64,000 nucleotides of DNA from Mycobacterium palustre (GTDB lineage: Bacteria; Actinomycetota; Actinomycetes; Mycobacteriales; Mycobacteriaceae): assembly GCF_002101785.1 (NCBI RefSeq), contig NZ_LQPJ01000115.1:62001-126000 (forward strand). Direction: 5' to 3'. This document shows positions 29,861-41,894 of the stretch, piece by piece. How positions within the stretch are numbered: position 1 is the stretch's first letter; each line of letters begins with the position of its first letter. Below the pieces are notes generated by a model, which did not search any database, was not told the DNA's origin, and was given only the letters and a program-made list of their open reading frames with translations. The translations under genes were made by a program, and so were the position numbers.

Positions 29861-30607
29861 ATGCCGATCGCAACGAACGCCCCCAAGTTGCTCCGCAGGT
29901 CGATCGCTTTCGCGGCGATCGGCGTGACCGTCGCCGCGCTGGCGGCCTGTGACGAGCACGCCGCCGCGCCGCCGGGCGCCAATCCGCGCCAGGTGACCGT
30001 CGTCGGCTCCGGCCACGTGCAGGGCGTCCCCGACACGCTGACCGCCAACGTCGGCATCGAGTTCACCGCCCCGGACGTCACCTCCGCGATGAACCAAACC
30101 AGCGATCGCCAACAAGCGGTGATCAACGCCCTGGCCGGCGCGGGCCTGGACCGCAAGGACATCAGCACCACCACGGTCACGCTGCAGCCGCAGTACAGCA
30201 ACCCCGAACCCAGCGCCGCCCCCAACATCACCGGCTACCGCGCCACCAACGCGATCCAGGTCAAGATCCACCCGACCGACGCGGCGTCGCGCATGCTGGC
30301 CGTCATCGTCGGCGCCGGCGGCGACGCCACCCGCATCACCTCGGTGAGTTACTCCATCGCCGACGACTCGCAGCTGATCAAGGATGCCCGCGCGCGGGCG
30401 TTCAACGACGCCAAGAGCCGTGCGGACCAGTACGCCCAACTGTCGGGCCTGCGGCTGGGAAGGGTGCTGTCGATCTCGGAGGCCTCGGGCGCCGCGCCAG
30501 CGGCCGGGGCGCCGTCGGCACCGCCGCGCGCGGCGGCCGCGGTTCCCCTAGAGCCGGGCGAGCAGACGGTGAGCTTTTCGGTGACCGCCGTGTGGGAACT
30601 TGCCTGA
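29861..30607 (+). CDS. lpqG: SIMPL-domain lipoprotein LpqG
   Basis: Protein of 248 residues. The N-terminus is basic, then hydrophobic, ending in the lipobox LAAC with the modified cysteine at residue 30. The rest is a DUF541/SIMPL domain (VTVVGSGHVQGVPDTLTANVGIE, then TTTVTLQPQY and VSYSIADDSQLIKDARARAFNDAKSRAD), with an Ala/Pro-rich insert before the last strand. Surface lipoprotein; the molecular role of SIMPL domains is unknown. It is convergent with hpt. Confidence 0.9.
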   Translation: MPIATNAPKLLRRSIAFAAIGVTVAALAACDEHAAAPPGANPRQVTVVGSGHVQGVPDTLTANVGIEFTAPDVTSAMNQTSDRQQAVINALAGAGLDRKDISTTTVTLQPQYSNPEPSAAPNITGYRATNAIQVKIHPTDAASRMLAVIVGAGGDATRITSVSYSIADDSQLIKDARARAFNDAKSRADQYAQLSGLRLGRVLSISEASGAAPAAGAPSAPPRAAAAVPLEPGEQTVSFSVTAVWELA

Positions 30608-30611
30608 CCCG

Positions 30612-31223
30612 TTACTGCTCGTAGACGCGCGGGTCCAGCATGCCGATGTAGGACAGGTCGCGGTAACGCTCGTCGTAATCCAGGCCGTACCCCACGACGA
30701 ATTCGTTGGGGATGTCGAAGCCCACGTACGCGATTTCGACCTTGGCGCGCATCGCATCGGGCTTGCGCAGCAGCGTGCACACCCGCAGCGAGCGCGGCTG
30801 CCGGCTTTTCAGGTTGCGCAGCAACCAGGACAGGGTCAGCCCCGAGTCGACGACGTCCTCGACGATCAGCACGTCGCGGTCGTGGATGTCGCGGTCCAGG
30901 TCCTTGAGGATCCGCACCACGCCCGACGACGACGTGGACGACCCGTACGAGCTGACCGCCATGAACTCGAACTGGGTCGGCACCGGGATCGCGCGCGCCA
31001 GGTCCGTGACAAAGATCACCGCCCCCTTGAGCACGGTGATCAGCAACAGGTCCTGGCCCGTCTCGGCGGCCAGGTCGCGGTAGTGGTTGCCGATTTCCTC
31101 GCCCAACTCGGCGATGCGGGCCTGAATCTGCTCGGCGGTGAGCAGCACCGACTTGATGTCCCCCGGGTACAGCTCCGCGGACTCAGCCGGGGTGCTCGCC
31201 GGGGAGATCTGGGCCACGCCCAC
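30612..31223 (-). CDS. hpt: Hypoxanthine phosphoribosyltransferase
   Basis: Purine-salvage enzyme, 203 residues from this GTG. The PRPP-binding motif is [18 protein letters not shown] and the flexible-loop region is [13 protein letters not shown]. Two GTG codons (31223 and 31217) and a distant TTG (31253) can start the frame; none has a good ribosome site, so the start is uncertain. It lies downstream of tilS with a gap of about 43 bases, the usual tilS-hpt order. Confidence 0.93.
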   Translation of the reverse strand: MGVAQISPASTPAESAELYPGDIKSVLLTAEQIQARIAELGEEIGNHYRDLAAETGQDLLLITVLKGAVIFVTDLARAIPVPTQFEFMAVSSYGSSTSSSGVVRILKDLDRDIHDRDVLIVEDVVDSGLTLSWLLRNLKSRQPRSLRVCTLLRKPDAMRAKVEIAYVGFDIPNEFVVGYGLDYDERYRDLSYIGMLDPRVYEQ

Positions 31224-31266
31224 AGAGTGCCACGCGCACGGGCCGATAACCAACGGCGGCCCCCGT

Positions 31267-32226
31267 TTACACAGGTTCGCGCCACATCGTGAGCAGGCCG
31301 TCGCGCCGCCCGGCGATCAACCGCTCACCGCGCAACGCCGAGCCCACCGCCACGCCGCCCTGCCCGCGCCAGGCGGTGACCAACGCGTCCACGCCGCGGA
31401 TCTGCTTGTCGGTCAACCCGGTCGCGCCCGCGGCCAGCAGCCACCCGCGGATCACCCTGCGCCGCACCGGCCCGGGCAGCTCGGCCAAGTCCCGGGCGAC
31501 CAGCCCCGCATCCTCTTGCACGCCGGGGCGGGCCTCCTCGGCGAGCGCGTCGAGCAGCTCGGTGTCCTCGCGCAGCGCCGTGGCGGTGCGGGCCAGCGCC
31601 TCGGCCACACCGCCACCCAGGATGTCCTCCAGCAGCGGCAGCGCTTCGAGACGCAGCCTCGCGCGGGTGAATCGGCGGTCGCTGTTGTGCGGGTCCTGCC
31701 ACGCGGCCAGGCCCAGCTCCCGGCACGCGGCGTGCGTGACGGCGCGTCGCACCCCCAACAGCGGCCGGCACCATGGCGGGTCGTGCGGGCGCATCCCCGC
31801 GATCGAGCGCACCCCCGAGCCGCGCCCCAGGCCCAGCAGCACCGTCTCCGCCTGATCGTCGAGGGTGTGGGCCAGCAGCACCGGCCCGTCGCGCCGCGAG
31901 TCGAGCGCGGCGTAACGGGCGGTGCGCGCGGCCGCCTCCGGGCCGCCCTCCACCCCGACCTGCACCGAAAGCACTTGCGCAGCAACGCATCCCACCGCGA
32001 GCGCTTGCTGTCGCGCGGTCTCGGCGACGGCGGCCGAGTCGGCCTGCAGGCCGTGGTCGACGATCAGCGCGGTGGTGGGCCGCAGCGGGGCCGCGACGGC
32101 GGTCAGCGCCAGCGAGTCGGGGCCGCCGGACAGCGCCACGCACCAGCGCTCCTCGCCGCCGAGATGGGTCCGGGCGAACGCTTCGACAGCCGTGCGCAGC
32201 TGCCCTACAGCACCCTGTCGATCCAT
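31267..32226 (-). CDS. tilS: tRNA(Ile)-lysidine synthetase
   Basis: Protein of 319 residues that modifies the wobble C of tRNA-Ile(CAU) to lysidine so it reads AUA. The PP-loop ATPase motif is SGGPDS at 33-38; LIVDHGLQ and [15 protein letters not shown] follow. The start MDRQGAV matches the mycobacterial N-terminus and lies 22 bases inside the preceding gene's 3' end. Annotated as mesJ in older mycobacterial genomes. Confidence 0.95.
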   Translation of the reverse strand: MDRQGAVGQLRTAVEAFARTHLGGEERWCVALSGGPDSLALTAVAAPLRPTTALIVDHGLQADSAAVAETARQQALAVGCVAAQVLSVQVGVEGGPEAAARTARYAALDSRRDGPVLLAHTLDDQAETVLLGLGRGSGVRSIAGMRPHDPPWCRPLLGVRRAVTHAACRELGLAAWQDPHNSDRRFTRARLRLEALPLLEDILGGGVAEALARTATALREDTELLDALAEEARPGVQEDAGLVARDLAELPGPVRRRVIRGWLLAAGATGLTDKQIRGVDALVTAWRGQGGVAVGSALRGERLIAGRRDGLLTMWREPV

Positions 32227-33260
32227 CGCGAAGGGTCTTCGATCTCGGCGGGCAGCGGCAGCGTCTCGGGACCCGACCAGACGGCGTTGAACCGTTCCAT
32301 CCCGACCCTGCCCACCACGTGGTCGACGAACGCCTTGCCGCGGGTGTATTGGCTCAGCTTGGCGTCGAGACCGAGCAGCGCGCGCAACAGCCGCTGCAGC
32401 GGGGGTTGCTTGCGGTGGCGACGCTCGTCGAACCGCCGCCGGATGGTGGCCACCGACGGCACCACCCGCGGCCCGACCGCATCCATGACGTGGTCGGCGT
32501 GGCCCTCCAGCAGGGTGCCGAGCACCAGCAGCTGATCGAGGGCCTTGCGTTGCGGCTCGGATTGCACGGCGCGCACCAGGCCCAGAATCGGCGAGCCGGC
32601 GTCGGGCCCGTCCCCGGCGCCGCGGTTGCGGACGAACTCGGCGAGCCGGCGCGCCACGTGCGTGATGTCTTCGCCGGCGTCCTGGGTGAGCAGCCCCAGC
32701 GACTCCGACATGTAGTCGGCCAGCCAGCGATTGGCGGTGAACTGCACCCGGTGAGTCACCTCGTGCAGGCACACCCACAACCGGAAGTCGGACGGCTCCA
32801 CCCGCAGCTGGCGCTCGACGGCGATGACGTTCGGATACACCAGGAGCAGCAGGCCCGCCCCGGCCCCGTTACCGGTGGCGAACGGGTCGTACTGGCCGAG
32901 GATGCCGGACGACACGAACGCCAGCACCGCGCCGGTCTGCGCGCCGGTGATGCGCCCGGTGAAAAAGCCGCGCGGCTTTTCGCCACCCTTGGTCATCACT
33001 CGCATCGACTCGGCCGCGGCCCCAATCCATTCGGCGCGGTCGACGATGCGGGCCGGCGGCACCGCCCCATTGGTGGCCAGGCCCGTGACGTCGCGCACCG
33101 GCGGTTCGGCCTTGGCGGCCGCGTCGGTCAGTTCGTCGATCACCCGGCGGCGGGTGTAGTCACTGGCCGCCGGGCCCGGCCGTGCCAGGCGCTGGCCGAC
33201 CGTGGCCGCGAACCGCCAGTCCACGGCGGTTCCCAGGGTCAGGTTCGACGATGGGGTCAT
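32205..33260 (-). CDS. Zincin-like metallopeptidase-fold protein (Rv3626c-like)
   Basis: Protein of 351 residues of the actinobacterial family sometimes called F420-biosynthesis-associated zinc protease. HEVTH at 166-170 gives a gluzincin-type HExxH. A second region, GHADHVMDAVG, could offer the third ligand (glutamate in LEGHADH). No signal peptide, so cytosolic. The ATG overlaps the dacB stop as ATGA. Proteolysis has not been shown for this family as far as I recall. Confidence 0.87.
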   Translation of the reverse strand: MTPSSNLTLGTAVDWRFAATVGQRLARPGPAASDYTRRRVIDELTDAAAKAEPPVRDVTGLATNGAVPPARIVDRAEWIGAAAESMRVMTKGGEKPRGFFTGRITGAQTGAVLAFVSSGILGQYDPFATGNGAGAGLLLLVYPNVIAVERQLRVEPSDFRLWVCLHEVTHRVQFTANRWLADYMSESLGLLTQDAGEDITHVARRLAEFVRNRGAGDGPDAGSPILGLVRAVQSEPQRKALDQLLVLGTLLEGHADHVMDAVGPRVVPSVATIRRRFDERRHRKQPPLQRLLRALLGLDAKLSQYTRGKAFVDHVVGRVGMERFNAVWSGPETLPLPAEIEDPSRWIDRVL

Positions 33261-34642
33261 GCGCACCCGCAGGTCCACAACCTGCTGGCCAGGGCGTCCA
33301 TCGCGTTGCGGCCGTTGGGTCCGGCGGCGTTGGAGATGAAGGCGAACGTCAGCACCCGCCCGGTGCGGTCGGTGAGCACCCCGACCAGGGAGTTGATGTC
33401 GGTGAGCGAGCCGGTCTTGGCCCGCAGCCACCCGGCCGGACCGCGGTCGGTGGCCGGGTCGAGGAACCGGTCGGCCAGCGTCCCGCTGCCGCCGGCGATG
33501 GGAAGCAGGTCCAGCAGGGCGCGCAGGGCCGGCTGGTCCGGGCCGGCGGCCGCCTGCACGACGCCGTCGAGCGTCTTGGCCGTCAAGCGGTCGTCGACCG
33601 ACAGGCCGCTGGAATCCATCAGCGCGGCCCCGGCCGTGTCGACGTGCGCGGTGCTCAACCGGTTGGTGACCGCGTCGACGGCGCCGGCGAAGCTGCGGGG
33701 CCGGTTGATCGCGGCCGCCACCTCCCGAGCGATGCACTCGGCCATCACGTTGTCGGAGTGGTCCATCATCTGCTGCAGCCGCTGGATGAGCGGCGCGGAC
33801 TGCACCACGGCGAGCTGCCGCGCCCCGGCCGGCGCGGTCGCGATCGTCACCGCGGCGGGGTCCAGGCCCAGCGCCTTGGCCAGCTCCCGCCCCGCGTCCA
33901 GCGCCGGCGTCTTGGACCGCCTCGAATTGACCGTGGTGGGCTGGATGCGCCCGGCGTCGACCATCACGGACTCGATCGGCGCGATGTCGCCGTTGTCGAC
34001 GTCGGCCGGATCCCAGCCCTGCGCCATCGTCGGGCCGCTGAAGGCGGAGGTGTCCACCTGTACCGACGTCGGTGTCATGCCGCTGCGGCGGATCTGCTCG
34101 ACGAGGTCGCTGATGCGCGCCGACCCGCGGTACCAGGTGTCCACGCCGGGCGGCGCGGCCGACAACAGCGGGTCACCGGCGCCGACCAGCACGACGGGCC
34201 CCTGCGCGTTTTGGCTGCCGGCCACCACGCGGGTGCTGATGCGGGCCTGGCGGTCCAGCGTCAACAGCGCCGCGGCCGCGGTCAGGACCTTGTTGGTCGA
34301 CGCCGGGGTCAGCGGCAGGTCCTCGGCGACCTGCCACAGCTCTTTGCCGGTGATGGCGTCGGTGATGCGCCCGCCGAGCCTGCCGAGGTTGGGGTCGGCC
34401 GCCGCCGGGCCCAGGGTGGCCGCCACCCCGGCGGGGCTGGGCGTCTCGGCGGTGTCGGCGACGGGGACCATCCCCGGCTTGACGGTCGGCGGGCGCGGCG
34501 GGGGCACCGGGACGTGTGCGGCCCCGGCGCCGTGACCGCCCGTGGTGAAAAACGTCGCCGCGGCCACCACGGCGGCGACGAACGCCAGCACGGCCAACCC
34601 GATGAACACCTGGGTGGATTTCCGCCAGCGAGTCGGACCCAT
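33257..34642 (-). CDS. dacB: D-alanyl-D-alanine carboxypeptidase, PBP4 type (S13)
   Basis: Protein of 461 residues, equal to M. tuberculosis Rv3627c. An N-terminal membrane anchor (residues 11-30) and a Pro-rich linker precede the S13 domain. Motifs are STNK (S115-K118), SDN in MMDHSDNVMAE and KTG in RAKTGSL. It trims peptidoglycan stem peptides in the periplasm. The ATG at 34642 is preferred over the GTG at 34645 because AGGAG stands four bases from it and the length then matches. Divergent from ppa. Confidence 0.95.
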   Translation of the reverse strand: MGPTRWRKSTQVFIGLAVLAFVAAVVAAATFFTTGGHGAGAAHVPVPPPRPPTVKPGMVPVADTAETPSPAGVAATLGPAAADPNLGRLGGRITDAITGKELWQVAEDLPLTPASTNKVLTAAAALLTLDRQARISTRVVAGSQNAQGPVVLVGAGDPLLSAAPPGVDTWYRGSARISDLVEQIRRSGMTPTSVQVDTSAFSGPTMAQGWDPADVDNGDIAPIESVMVDAGRIQPTTVNSRRSKTPALDAGRELAKALGLDPAAVTIATAPAGARQLAVVQSAPLIQRLQQMMDHSDNVMAECIAREVAAAINRPRSFAGAVDAVTNRLSTAHVDTAGAALMDSSGLSVDDRLTAKTLDGVVQAAAGPDQPALRALLDLLPIAGGSGTLADRFLDPATDRGPAGWLRAKTGSLTDINSLVGVLTDRTGRVLTFAFISNAAGPNGRNAMDALASRLWTCGCA

Positions 34643-34696
34643 CACTCTCCTGACTGTTTGAACCCATTCTGCCGAATCGGCCCGGTAACGCTCGAC

Positions 34697-34702
34697 TAGG
34701 GT
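34697..34702 (+). promoter_or_regulatory. -10 element of ppa
   Basis: TAGGGT, a TANNNT box, predicts a start near 34709 and a 48-base leader for ppa with an AAAGGAG ribosome site before the GTG. Confidence 0.4.
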
Positions 34703-34756
34703 GATGCCCGACCAACTGAGCTACCCAGGACTATCCCTCATAAAGGAGCCGGCACG

Positions 34757-35245
34757 GTGCAATTCGACGTGACCATCGAGATTCCGAAAGGCCAGCGCAA
34801 CAAGTACGAGGTCGATCACGAAACCGGGCGGGTGCGCCTGGACCGCTACCTGTACACGTCGATGGCCTACCCCACCGATTACGGCTTCATCGAGGACACG
34901 CTGGGCGAGGACGGCGACCCGCTGGATGCGCTGGTGCTGCTGCCGCAGCCGGTGTTCCCCGGCGTGATCGTGGAGGCGCGTCCGGTCGGAATGTTCCGGA
35001 TGGTCGACGAGGCCGGTGGCGACGACAAGGTGCTCTGCGTTCCGGCCGGTGACCTCCGGTGGGACCACATCCAGGACATCGGGGACGTCCCGCAATTCGA
35101 GCTCGACGTGATCAAGCACTTCTTCTCGCAATACAAGGCGCTCGAGCCGGGCAAGTTCGTCAAGACGGCCAACTGGGTCGACCGGGCCGAAGCCGAAGCC
35201 GAGGTGCAGCGTTCGGTGGAGCGGTTCAAAGCGGCCGAACATTAG
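34757..35245 (+). CDS. ppa: Inorganic pyrophosphatase
   Basis: Soluble family I pyrophosphatase of 162 residues, the M. tuberculosis length. It hydrolyses PPi and pulls biosynthetic reactions forward. Active-site segments are [36 protein letters not shown] (metal-binding acidic cluster) and [14 protein letters not shown] start with a strong AAAGGAG ribosome site. Confidence 0.97.
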   Translation: MQFDVTIEIPKGQRNKYEVDHETGRVRLDRYLYTSMAYPTDYGFIEDTLGEDGDPLDALVLLPQPVFPGVIVEARPVGMFRMVDEAGGDDKVLCVPAGDLRWDHIQDIGDVPQFELDVIKHFFSQYKALEPGKFVKTANWVDRAEAEAEVQRSVERFKAAEH

Positions 35246-35310
35246 GGCCCGCTGACGCTTCCGGCGTAACCGCGGCGCGCCGAAGCGTCGATGCGGGCGC
35301 TGCCCACTAG

Positions 35311-35424
35311 GAGCGGCAGAGCGTCTACGCGCGTGCCGGCAAGGAGCTCGACGGCCTGATCGTGCTACCGGCCCCGGCGCGGGCCAGCATCGAGCGGCGC
35401 ATCGCCGGCCAGATCGGGGCCTGA
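35311..35424 (+). pseudogene. Possible gene remnant overlapping the terC-like 3' end
   Basis: A 37-codon open stretch with mycobacterial codon use ends in TGA and has no start codon, since a TAG precedes it. It reads like the C-terminal end of a soluble protein (YARAGKELDGLIVLPAPARA, then SIERRIAGQIGA). Its last 60 bases run antisense to the C-terminal codons of the neighbouring membrane gene. I do not recognise the parent family; it may be chance. Confidence 0.3.
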
Positions 35425-36513
35425 CCGGTCAGGTTTGACCGGCCAGGGCGGGCGCGCGTTGCGCCGGTTGCGCCACACGCTCCAGGCCAGCGCCGCCCCG
35501 ATGAAGACCACGCCCACCGAGGCGGCGGCGACCTCGGGGACCTCGAACCGCGGCTCGATGGAGAGCAGCATGATCACGGCCAGCACGCCGATCGCCCAGT
35601 GCGCGCCGTGCTCCAAGTAGACGTAGCGGTCCAGCGTGTCCTGCCGGACCAAGTAGATGGTGATCGAGCGGACGAACATCGAGCCCACCAGCCCCAGGCC
35701 CAGCGCGATGACGATCGGATCGGACGTGATCGCGAAGGCGCCGGTCACCCCGTCGAACGAGAAGGCGGCGTCGAGCACCTCGAGATATGCGAACAGGCCC
35801 AGCGCCGCCTTGCCGACGGCCGTGCGGGCGGTCCCGACGTCGACGTCGGTTGGCCGAAAGGCCCGGCTCAATCCGTTGACGACCAGGTAGGTCACCAGGC
35901 CCAGCACCCCGGCGTTGAGCACCGTCGCGCGTTCGTCGCTGGAGTGCGTCAATGCGGTCCCGGCGAGCACCAGCGCGACGCCGGCCACCACCACCGGCAC
36001 CTGTCCGAGCCGGCCAACGCGGGCGAAAGGCACCTCAATCCACTTGAGCCACTTGATGTCTCGGTCGTGAAAGAGGAAATCCAAAAACAGCATCAGCAGG
36101 AACGTCCCTCCGAAGGCCGCGATCTGCGGGTGAGCCGCGACGATCAGCTTCTCGTAGCTGGGCGAGCCGTCGGGGTACTCCAGCGCGCCGTGTGCCGGCG
36201 GATCGAGCGCCAGCTCCATCGAGCGCACCGGCCCGATGCCCGCGGTCGCCCACACGATGACCAACGGGAAGACCAGCCGCATGCCGAACACGGCGATCAC
36301 GATCCCGACCGTCAGGAACATCCGCCGCCAAAAGCGGCTCATCCGCTTGAGGATCGCCGCGTTGATGACGGCGTTGTCGAAGGACAGCGAGATTTCGAGC
36401 ATGGCGAGCACCAGCAGCAGGAACATGGCGTTCAGGCCGCCGTGCGCGTAGCCGACAACGAGGGCCGCGATGGCGCACAACAGCGAAAAACCAAAGGTGC
36501 GGAGCGCGGCCAT
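35365..36513 (-). CDS. TerC/DUF475-type integral membrane protein (Rv3629c-like)
   Basis: Protein of 382 residues with about nine membrane helices. Family features are the EISLSFDNAVINAAIL motif with its conserved Asp and Asn near residue 46, and EVLDAAFSFDGVTGAFAI in the second half; such acidic membrane residues may handle metal ions. The ATG at 36513 has AGGA five bases upstream. The last 25 residues are polar and may be extended over a relic (see the overlapping entry). Role unknown; TerC proteins are linked to tellurite resistance or Mn2+ efflux. Confidence 0.85.
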   Translation of the reverse strand: MAALRTFGFSLLCAIAALVVGYAHGGLNAMFLLLVLAMLEISLSFDNAVINAAILKRMSRFWRRMFLTVGIVIAVFGMRLVFPLVIVWATAGIGPVRSMELALDPPAHGALEYPDGSPSYEKLIVAAHPQIAAFGGTFLLMLFLDFLFHDRDIKWLKWIEVPFARVGRLGQVPVVVAGVALVLAGTALTHSSDERATVLNAGVLGLVTYLVVNGLSRAFRPTDVDVGTARTAVGKAALGLFAYLEVLDAAFSFDGVTGAFAITSDPIVIALGLGLVGSMFVRSITIYLVRQDTLDRYVYLEHGAHWAIGVLAVIMLLSIEPRFEVPEVAAASVGVVFIGAALAWSVWRNRRNARPPWPVKPDRSGPDLAGDAPLDAGPRRGR

Positions 36514-36604
36514 GGATCCTTTCTCGACAGTCGCCAACCCTAGCGATCCGTTTCGCCGACCCGGGCCGCCAGTCCTGCGCACTTACTATTTTCAAATTGT
36601 GGCG

Positions 36605-37867
36605 ATGCCCGAAGTCGACGGTACCGAAGCCTCCACCGGGGCCGGCCCGATCGCGCGCGGCAGCGTGGCCCGGGTCGCCACCGCGACCGCGGTAACCGCG
36701 CTGTGCGGCTACGCGGTGATCTACCTGGCCGCCCGCGACCTGGCCCCGAGCGGCTTTTCGGTGTTCGGGGTGTTCTGGGGCGCGTTCGGGTTGGTCACCG
36801 GCGCGGCCAACGGGCTGCTGCAGGAGGCCACCCGGGAGGTCCGCTCGACGCAGTACATCGAGGTCGTCGGCCGCCGGACCCATCCGCTGCGGGTGGCAGC
36901 GATGGTCGGCGTCGCCGCCCCCGCGGTGATCGCGGGAAGCTCGCCGCTGTGGGGCGGGCGGGTGTTCGTCGAGGCGCGCTGGCTGTCGGTGGCGCTGCTG
37001 GCCGTCGGACTCGCCGGGTTCTGCCTGCACGCCACGCTGTTGGGGATGCTGGCCGGCACCAATCAGTGGACGGTGTACGGGTCGCTGATGGTGACCGACG
37101 CCGTGATCCGGGTGGCGGTCGCCGGGGCGACCTTCGTGATCGGCTGGGGGCTGGCCGGCTTCCTGTGGGCGACCGTGGCGGGTGCGGCGGCCTGGCTGAT
37201 CGTGCTGGGCGCCTCCCCGACCGCCCGGGTCGCGGCCCGGCTGCTGACGCCGGGCGGCACCGCGACATTTTTGCGCGGCGCCGCCCACTCCATCACCGCG
37301 GCGGGAGCCAGCGCGATCCTGGTGATGGGTTTTCCCGTGCTGCTGAAGCTGACCAGCACGCAACTGGGGGCGGAGGGCGGGGTGATCATCCTGGCGGTGA
37401 CGCTGACGCGCGCGCCGCTGCTGGTGCCGCTGACGGCGATGCAAGGCAACCTGATCGCCCATTTCGTCGACGAGCGCACCGACCGGGTTCGGGCGCTGGT
37501 GACGCCGGCGGCGATCGTCGCCGGCATCGGCGCGGTCGGGGTGGCGGCCGCGGGGATGGTGGGGCCGTGGCTGCTGCGGGTGGCCTTCGGGGCGCAGTAC
37601 CAGGCCAGCAGCGCGCTGCTGGCCTGGCTGACGGCGGCCGCCCTCGCGATCGCGATGCTGACCCTGACCGGGGCCGCCGCCGTCGCCGCCGCGATGCACC
37701 GGGCCTACGCCGCGGGCTGGGTGGGTGCGACGGTCGCCTCGGGGCTGCTGCTGCTGTTGCCGTTGCCCCTGCAGACCCGGACCGTCGTCGGCCTGCTGTG
37801 CGGACCGCTGGTGGGAATCGCGGTGCACCTGGTGTCGCTGGCGCGCGCCGGGCGCCCGACCGCCTGA
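36605..37867 (+). CDS. Flippase-like polytopic membrane protein (Rv3630-like)
   Basis: Protein of 420 residues with 12 or so helices and short loops, resembling polysaccharide flippases (Wzx/MATE-like). It lies just before ppgS and the DUF2304 gene, which act in decorating the cell wall with amino sugars, so lipid-linked sugar export is a fair inference. A GTG six bases before the ATG could also start it; TACTAT (36584-36589) upstream gives a short or absent leader. Confidence 0.82.
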   Translation: MPEVDGTEASTGAGPIARGSVARVATATAVTALCGYAVIYLAARDLAPSGFSVFGVFWGAFGLVTGAANGLLQEATREVRSTQYIEVVGRRTHPLRVAAMVGVAAPAVIAGSSPLWGGRVFVEARWLSVALLAVGLAGFCLHATLLGMLAGTNQWTVYGSLMVTDAVIRVAVAGATFVIGWGLAGFLWATVAGAAAWLIVLGASPTARVAARLLTPGGTATFLRGAAHSITAAGASAILVMGFPVLLKLTSTQLGAEGGVIILAVTLTRAPLLVPLTAMQGNLIAHFVDERTDRVRALVTPAAIVAGIGAVGVAAAGMVGPWLLRVAFGAQYQASSALLAWLTAAALAIAMLTLTGAAAVAAAMHRAYAAGWVGATVASGLLLLLPLPLQTRTVVGLLCGPLVGIAVHLVSLARAGRPTA

Positions 37868-37890
37868 TCCCGTGTACCTTGTGGGCTTGA

Positions 37891-38592
37891 ATGGACAGTG
37901 AAACGCATTACCCGGGCGTCTGGATCGTCATTCCCGCCTTCAACGAAGCCGCCGTCATCGGCGAGGTGATCGCCGACGTCCGCTCGGTCTTTGATCACGT
38001 CGTCTGCGTCGACGACGGCAGCACCGACGGCACCGGCGAAATCGCCCGGAAGGCCGGGGCCCACCTGGTGCGCCACCCGATCAACCTGGGTCAGGGCGCG
38101 GCCATCCAGACCGGAGTCGAATACGCCCGGAAGCGGCCCGGCGCGCTGGTTTTCGCCACCTTCGACGCCGACGGCCAGCACCGCGTCAAGGATCTGGTCG
38201 CGATGATCGACCGGCTCGGCGCCGGTGACGTCGACGTCGTGATCGGGACGCGGTTCGGCACCGACGAGGGCAGCCGGCCGCCGTTCGTCAAGCGGATGGT
38301 GCTGCGCACCGCGGCCAGGCTGAGCCGCCGCGGTCGGCGACTTGGCTTGACGGACACCAACAATGGGCTGCGGGTCTTCAACAAGAAGGTCGCCGACGGG
38401 CTGGACATCACCATGAGCGGGATGAGCCACGCCAACGAAATCATCGTGATGATCGCCGAAAACCATTGGCGTGTAACCGAATACCCGGTCGAGGTGCTCT
38501 ACACCGAATACTCGAAGTCCAAGGGGCAGCCGCTGCTCAACGGCGTCAACATCGTCTTCGACGGGTTCCTGCGAGGGAGGATTCCAAGATGA
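37891..38592 (+). CDS. ppgS: Polyprenyl-phosphate glycosyltransferase PpgS-like (GT2)
   Basis: GT-A fold enzyme of 233 residues. VIPAFNEAAVIGEVI begins the nucleotide-sugar site. DDGSTDGT and FDADGQH (DxD) bind the metal, and IGTRFG and the TDTNNGLRVFNKK loop follow. No membrane helices. In M. tuberculosis Rv3631 makes polyprenyl-phospho-N-acetylgalactosamine together with Rv3632, giving the galactosamine group on arabinogalactan. The next gene is that partner. Confidence 0.92.
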   Translation: MDSETHYPGVWIVIPAFNEAAVIGEVIADVRSVFDHVVCVDDGSTDGTGEIARKAGAHLVRHPINLGQGAAIQTGVEYARKRPGALVFATFDADGQHRVKDLVAMIDRLGAGDVDVVIGTRFGTDEGSRPPFVKRMVLRTAARLSRRGRRLGLTDTNNGLRVFNKKVADGLDITMSGMSHANEIIVMIAENHWRVTEYPVEVLYTEYSKSKGQPLLNGVNIVFDGFLRGRIPR

Positions 38593-38605
38593 ATAGGACG
38601 CAACG

Positions 38606-38959
38606 ATGAACTGGATCCAGGTGCTGCTGATCTCCTCGATCGTCGCGCTGCTGGTCTACCTGCTGCGGTCGCGCCGCAACGCGCGGTCGCGGGCCTGGGT
38701 AAAGGTCGGATACGTGTTGTTCGTGCTGGGCGGCATCTATGCCGTGCTGCGCCCCGACGACACGACGGTGGTGGAGCACTGGTTCGGGGTGCGCCGCGGC
38801 ACCGACCTGATGCTCTACGCGCTGATCATGGCGTTCAGCTTCACCACGCTGAGCACCTACATGCGGTTCAAGGATCTCGAGCTGCGGTACGCGCGGCTGG
38901 CGCGGGCCGTGGCGCTGGAGGGCGCGCAGCAACCCGAAGAGGTGGCCGAACCGCGCTAG
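38606..38959 (+). CDS. DUF2304 membrane partner of PpgS (Rv3632-like)
   Basis: Protein of 117 residues with three short membrane helices and a charged C-terminal helix. It matches the DUF2304 family, whose members sit beside GT2 polyprenyl-phosphate sugar synthases and, in M. tuberculosis, increase PpgS activity by anchoring it to the membrane. It starts 13 bases after ppgS and was probably transcribed with it. A small gene for a putative hydroxylase (Rv3633) that follows in M. tuberculosis is absent. Confidence 0.9.
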   Translation: MNWIQVLLISSIVALLVYLLRSRRNARSRAWVKVGYVLFVLGGIYAVLRPDDTTVVEHWFGVRRGTDLMLYALIMAFSFTTLSTYMRFKDLELRYARLARAVALEGAQQPEEVAEPR

Positions 38960-38964
38960 CTTGG

Positions 38965-41707
<2,743 letters not shown>

Positions 41708-41776
41708 TCGTGCGAACCGCCGACGCGCGACGCGGAAGGGCGATACCCCTCTCGCGCGACAACTGCGACATAAAAC

Positions 41777-41852
41777 TGGAGCCACCTAGGAGAATCGAAC
41801 TCCTGACCTGCTCATTACGAGTGAGCCGCTCTACCGACTGAGCTAAGGTGGC
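41777..41852 (-). tRNA. tRNA-Thr (anticodon CGT)
   Basis: Complete 76-base cloverleaf on the minus strand. The acceptor GCCACCT pairs with AGGTGGC, the D-arm is AGCTCAGTCGGTAGAGC, the anticodon stem GCTCA/TGAGC encloses loop CTCGTAA with anticodon CGT (reads ACG), and the T-arm is AGGAGTTCGATTCTCCT. The CCA end is encoded. Confidence 0.96.
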
Positions 41853-41894
41853 GTGCCCTGCCGGGCGGCACGAGTCTACGGCAGGCGTCCCGAG

